Origin: Methanolobus profundi
GTDB taxonomy: Archaea; Halobacteriota; Methanosarcinia; Methanosarcinales; Methanosarcinaceae
DNA: 64,000 nucleotides
Direction: 5' to 3'
Assembly (NCBI RefSeq): GCF_900114835.1
Contig: NZ_FOUJ01000005.1
Coordinates: forward strand, 1 to 64,000
Made by a program: the position numbers and the translations under genes. Positions 61,626 through 64,000 of this stretch are shown one piece after another (within the stretch, counting starts at the first letter, position 1; each line of letters starts with the position of its first letter). Below the pieces are notes generated by a model, which was not told the DNA's origin, did no database searches, and saw only the letters and a program-made list of their open reading frames with translations.

Positions 61626-63728
61626 TCATTTATTTTTGATAAGTGACTTATATACTTCTTTTATTTCATCATCAGTATATGTTCCACCTAGTTTATCTTT
61701 TATACTTCTGATGAGGTCATCTTCGAGTTCATCCAGTGCTCTCAGTACTATCTCTTTCTTAAGGGCTGGTTTTGAGCCAATGGCTCCTGAATTTTTTGCA
61801 ACGCTTTTCTTTTTAGCAGGAGCTTTTTTGGGTGCAGCTTGTTCACGGCTTGCAGGCTGTGGTTCCAGTGTCTCCAAATACTCTGCTATCTCTTTGAGGA
61901 ACCTGTCCCCGTATTTTTTGAGCTTATACTCTCCGACACCTGTTATCTTCAGAAGCTCTTCCCTTGTCTTTGGTCTTCGGGCAGCCATCTGGCGAAGACT
62001 GGTATCAGCGAATACTATGTATGGTGGCACATCCTGCATCTGGGCAAGGTTCACACGTAGTTCCTTCAATTTGTCGAACAGGGCTCTGTCAGGGTCATCG
62101 CTGATCTTCCTGTGAACGACCGAAGGTGATTCGAAAGACTCTTCTTTGAAAGAGGATGTTGTAACCGGTTCATAGTCTTCCTGACATTCTTCATCGATCG
62201 ATCTTGTGAAGGTCACCATCCTTTTACCATCTAGAACCTCGTCGCTCTTCCTGTTCAGTTTAAGCAAAGGATAACGGGCACCTTCAACTTTGATAACGTC
62301 CTGTCGGACCATTTCCCTTGCCATCTCCAGCCAGGCATCTTTAGTGTGCATGTCTCCCTGGCCGTAGTTTCTGAGAAGATGGTGCTTCTTATCGGTGATC
62401 TTCTTGGCTCTGCTGCCTGTGAGCACATCGATGACATGGTTCATTCCAAATCTCTGGTCAAGTTCCCTTATGCAATTTATCATCACCCTGGCCTCAGGTG
62501 TTCCATCCACTTCCATGCGTGGCTGGAGGCATACATCGCATTTCCCACAATTATCTTCTAAAACCTCTTCTCCGAAATATCCAAGAAGGACCTTGCGGCG
62601 GCAGGTGTTGCTCTCACAGTAATCCACCATGTCATTGAGCTGTTTCAGGGCGATGTCCCTTTCTTCCTTCTTGCCTTTCTGTTTGATGAAATACTCTATC
62701 TTATATTTGTCACCACGGCTGAAGAAAAGTACGCATTCACATTCCAGTCCGTCCCTTCCTCCTCTTCCAGTCTCCTGGTAGTATCCTTCGAGGTTCTTAG
62801 GTAGGTCATAATGAACAACAAAACGGACATTGGGTTTGTCTATTCCCATTCCAAACGCTATGGTTGCAACGATGATGTCCGTCCTGTCCTTGATGAACAT
62901 TTCCTGGTTCTTTGCTCTTTGCTGGTCGGTGAGCCCTGCATGGTAAGGTAATGCATTGAACCCGTCCTTCCTGAGCTTAGTGGCAAGGCTGTCCACTGTC
63001 CTGCGGCTCTGGCAGTAGATTATGCCGCTCTCACCTTTCTTCTTTCTCAGGTATTTCAGCATAGTATGATAGGTGTCCTTCTTTGCCCTGATGCGATAGA
63101 ACAGATTCTTACGGTTGAAACTTGCAACATATGTTGTGCAATCCTTGATCCCAAGCTGCTGAATTGTATCTTCCCTTACTTTCGGTGTGGCAGTTGCCGT
63201 AAGTGCAATAATGGGTACTTTCGGGAACTTTTTCTTCAACATGTTGAGCTTGCGATACTCCGGCCTGAAATCATGCCCCCATTCTGATATACAGTGGCTT
63301 TCATCGATCGCGAAAAGACATACATTAAGACCTTTCAGAAGAGTGATCGTACTGGACATTACCAACCTTTCAGGAGCAACATAGAGGAGTTTTATCTCGC
63401 CTCTTTTCAACTCATCATATATCCGCTTTGATTCGGCAGGTTTCAGAGTACTGTTCAGGTATGCGGCATCAACACCGTTCTCCCGCAGGCTGTCCACCTG
63501 GTCCTTCATGAGGGATATAAGGGGTGATACAACGATCGTGATGCCATCCTTAAGAAGGGCAGGGAGTTGGTAACAAAGAGATTTACCGCCACCAGTGGGC
63601 ATCAGCACAAACGTATCCCGGTCGTTTAGCACGTCATTTATTATGTCCTCTTGGAGGGGACGAAATTCAGAATAACCAAAGTACTTCCGGAGCGTGTCGT
63701 GCATCTTTAGACCATACTTGTTTTTCAT
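61626..63728 (-). CDS. recQ: ATP-dependent DNA helicase RecQ
   Basis: This 3'-5' DNA helicase of 700 residues has Walker A LMPTGGGKSLCYQLPA, the DESHCISEWGHDFRPEY box (DExH with the RecQ aromatic loop), and motif VI QETGRGGRDG in the core (about 1-340). The RQC zinc site is in CESNTCRRK and CGKCDVC (about 365-400). An HRDC domain lies about 550-615. A Lys/Ala/Pro-rich linker and a C-terminal helical segment follow. RecQ is patchy in archaea and often regarded as bacterial in origin. It stands alone. Confidence 0.96.
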   Translation of the reverse strand: MKNKYGLKMHDTLRKYFGYSEFRPLQEDIINDVLNDRDTFVLMPTGGGKSLCYQLPALLKDGITIVVSPLISLMKDQVDSLRENGVDAAYLNSTLKPAESKRIYDELKRGEIKLLYVAPERLVMSSTITLLKGLNVCLFAIDESHCISEWGHDFRPEYRKLNMLKKKFPKVPIIALTATATPKVREDTIQQLGIKDCTTYVASFNRKNLFYRIRAKKDTYHTMLKYLRKKKGESGIIYCQSRRTVDSLATKLRKDGFNALPYHAGLTDQQRAKNQEMFIKDRTDIIVATIAFGMGIDKPNVRFVVHYDLPKNLEGYYQETGRGGRDGLECECVLFFSRGDKYKIEYFIKQKGKKEERDIALKQLNDMVDYCESNTCRRKVLLGYFGEEVLEDNCGKCDVCLQPRMEVDGTPEARVMINCIRELDQRFGMNHVIDVLTGSRAKKITDKKHHLLRNYGQGDMHTKDAWLEMAREMVRQDVIKVEGARYPLLKLNRKSDEVLDGKRMVTFTRSIDEECQEDYEPVTTSSFKEESFESPSVVHRKISDDPDRALFDKLKELRVNLAQMQDVPPYIVFADTSLRQMAARRPKTREELLKITGVGEYKLKKYGDRFLKEIAEYLETLEPQPASREQAAPKKAPAKKKSVAKNSGAIGSKPALKKEIVLRALDELEDDLIRSIKDKLGGTYTDDEIKEVYKSLIKNK

Positions 63729-63950
63729 GCATATATCTTGCCGGAGTATTTAATTGTCATGTATGCAGGGTGAAAGTATTCGTAACCATGTCTTTCCTGC
63801 TTTCTGTTCTGTATTTGATGCTATTGTGTCCATATATCCTTATTATATTTCTCCGGCAAGGCTCTTATGTCCGGGCGAGCATTAATATGTACGAAATACT
63901 ATCTCAGGGTAAAATCCCTAATAATAATCTCATATTTGGAGTTCTCATTC

Positions 63951-64000
63951 ATGGTAAAAGTAGACAAATTCATTCCTAAGGCAATAGATAAGATAAAAGA
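63951..64000 (+). CDS. guaAB: GMP synthase ATP-pyrophosphatase subunit, start only
   Basis: The last 50 bases open with ATG and read MVKVDKFIPKAIDKIK, which matches the N-terminus I know for methanosarcinal GuaAB (MVKxxKFIPKAxEKI). A TTGGAG lies upstream. The catalytic P-loop SGGVDSS would lie beyond the edge, so the call rests on a short match. It would pair with guaAA at 45282. The 222-base gap before it shows no gene. Confidence 0.55.
   Translation, partial: MVKVDKFIPKAIDKIK

Noticed and set aside
63770-63979. Open frame near the right edge
   Set aside because: It has one hydrophobic run but no ribosome site, and it overlaps the well-placed guaAB start in another frame.
1-64000. Search for CRISPR arrays, prophage, insertion sequences and origin motifs
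   Set aside because: No regularly spaced repeats, transposase, integrase or cdc6/ORB cluster could be seen.

Overview
The window is a chromosomal segment of a methanogenic archaeon of the Methanosarcinales, most likely a methylotrophic member of the Methanosarcinaceae (Methanococcoides/Methanolobus type). This is inferred from F420-dependent methylene-H4MPT dehydrogenase (mtd), a fused formaldehyde-activating enzyme/hexulose-6-phosphate synthase, O-phosphoseryl-tRNA synthetase (sepS), archaeosine transglycosylase (tgtA), Hef, the archaeal shikimate entry enzymes (aroA', aroB'), an A1-U72 initiator tRNA, TATA-type promoters and Shine-Dalgarno motifs of the GGTGATC class. The species cannot be fixed from the sequence alone. 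I see no prophage, transposase or CRISPR array.

Layout: 1-300 tRNA-Cys and 5S rRNA, perhaps the end of an rRNA operon; 0.5-4 kb an orphan gene and TrkA/TrkH potassium uptake; 4-5.5 kb tgtA; 5.6-9.4 kb a tightly overlapping four-gene operon that reads as anaerobic ergothioneine synthesis (eanB rhodanese, eanA/egtD histidine methyltransferase, SufS-type desulfurase, SufE); 9.5-12.8 kb a UbiA prenyltransferase / geranylgeranyl-reductase-like flavoprotein / radical SAM operon of unknown product; 12.9-14.5 kb a coiled-coil protein and serB; 14.9-18.5 kb mtd and small conserved archaeal genes; 18.6-26.2 kb sepS, translin, UPF0147, an autoantigen-p27-like protein, Hef and glycyl-tRNA synthetase; 26.6-28.5 kb aldolase-family and dUTPase-family genes; 28.7-36.3 kb two multi-PAS histidine kinases, small membrane proteins, a DUF4139 protein and endonuclease III; 36.5-38.6 kb fae-hps and triosephosphate isomerase; 38.6-43.5 kb a five-gene aromatic operon (aroA'-aroB'-aroD-aroE-tyrA) behind a palindromic promoter; 43.6-48.1 kb a KaiC-like ATPase, guaAA, SRP54 and a DMT transporter; 48.2-48.5 kb two identical initiator tRNAs; 48.7-54.4 kb purine salvage, membrane acyltransferase, pirin and DNA polymerase IV; 54.5-60.6 kb rps17e, dapAB, pyrBI, an hps-rraA fusion gene that seems to start at AUA, and a prepilin-type peptidase; 60.8-64 kb a secreted protein, a 41-residue charged peptide, RecQ and the start of guaAB.

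The most interesting items are the ean-sufSE operon, where the putative catalytic Tyr316/Cys375/Thr377 of the rhodanese reproduce the spacing I recall for Chlorobium EanB; the UbiA-reductase-radical SAM operon, a candidate for an unassigned prenylated cofactor such as methanophenazine; the apparent AUA start codon; an FDX-ACB-like domain on prephenate dehydrogenase; the double palindrome at the aromatic promoter, whose spacer carries the TGTACA core of the TrpY box; and a strongly folded three-way-junction element downstream of sepS. Metabolically the window links one-carbon chemistry, ribulose-monophosphate pentose synthesis, amino acid and nucleotide synthesis, and phosphoserine-based cysteine supply.
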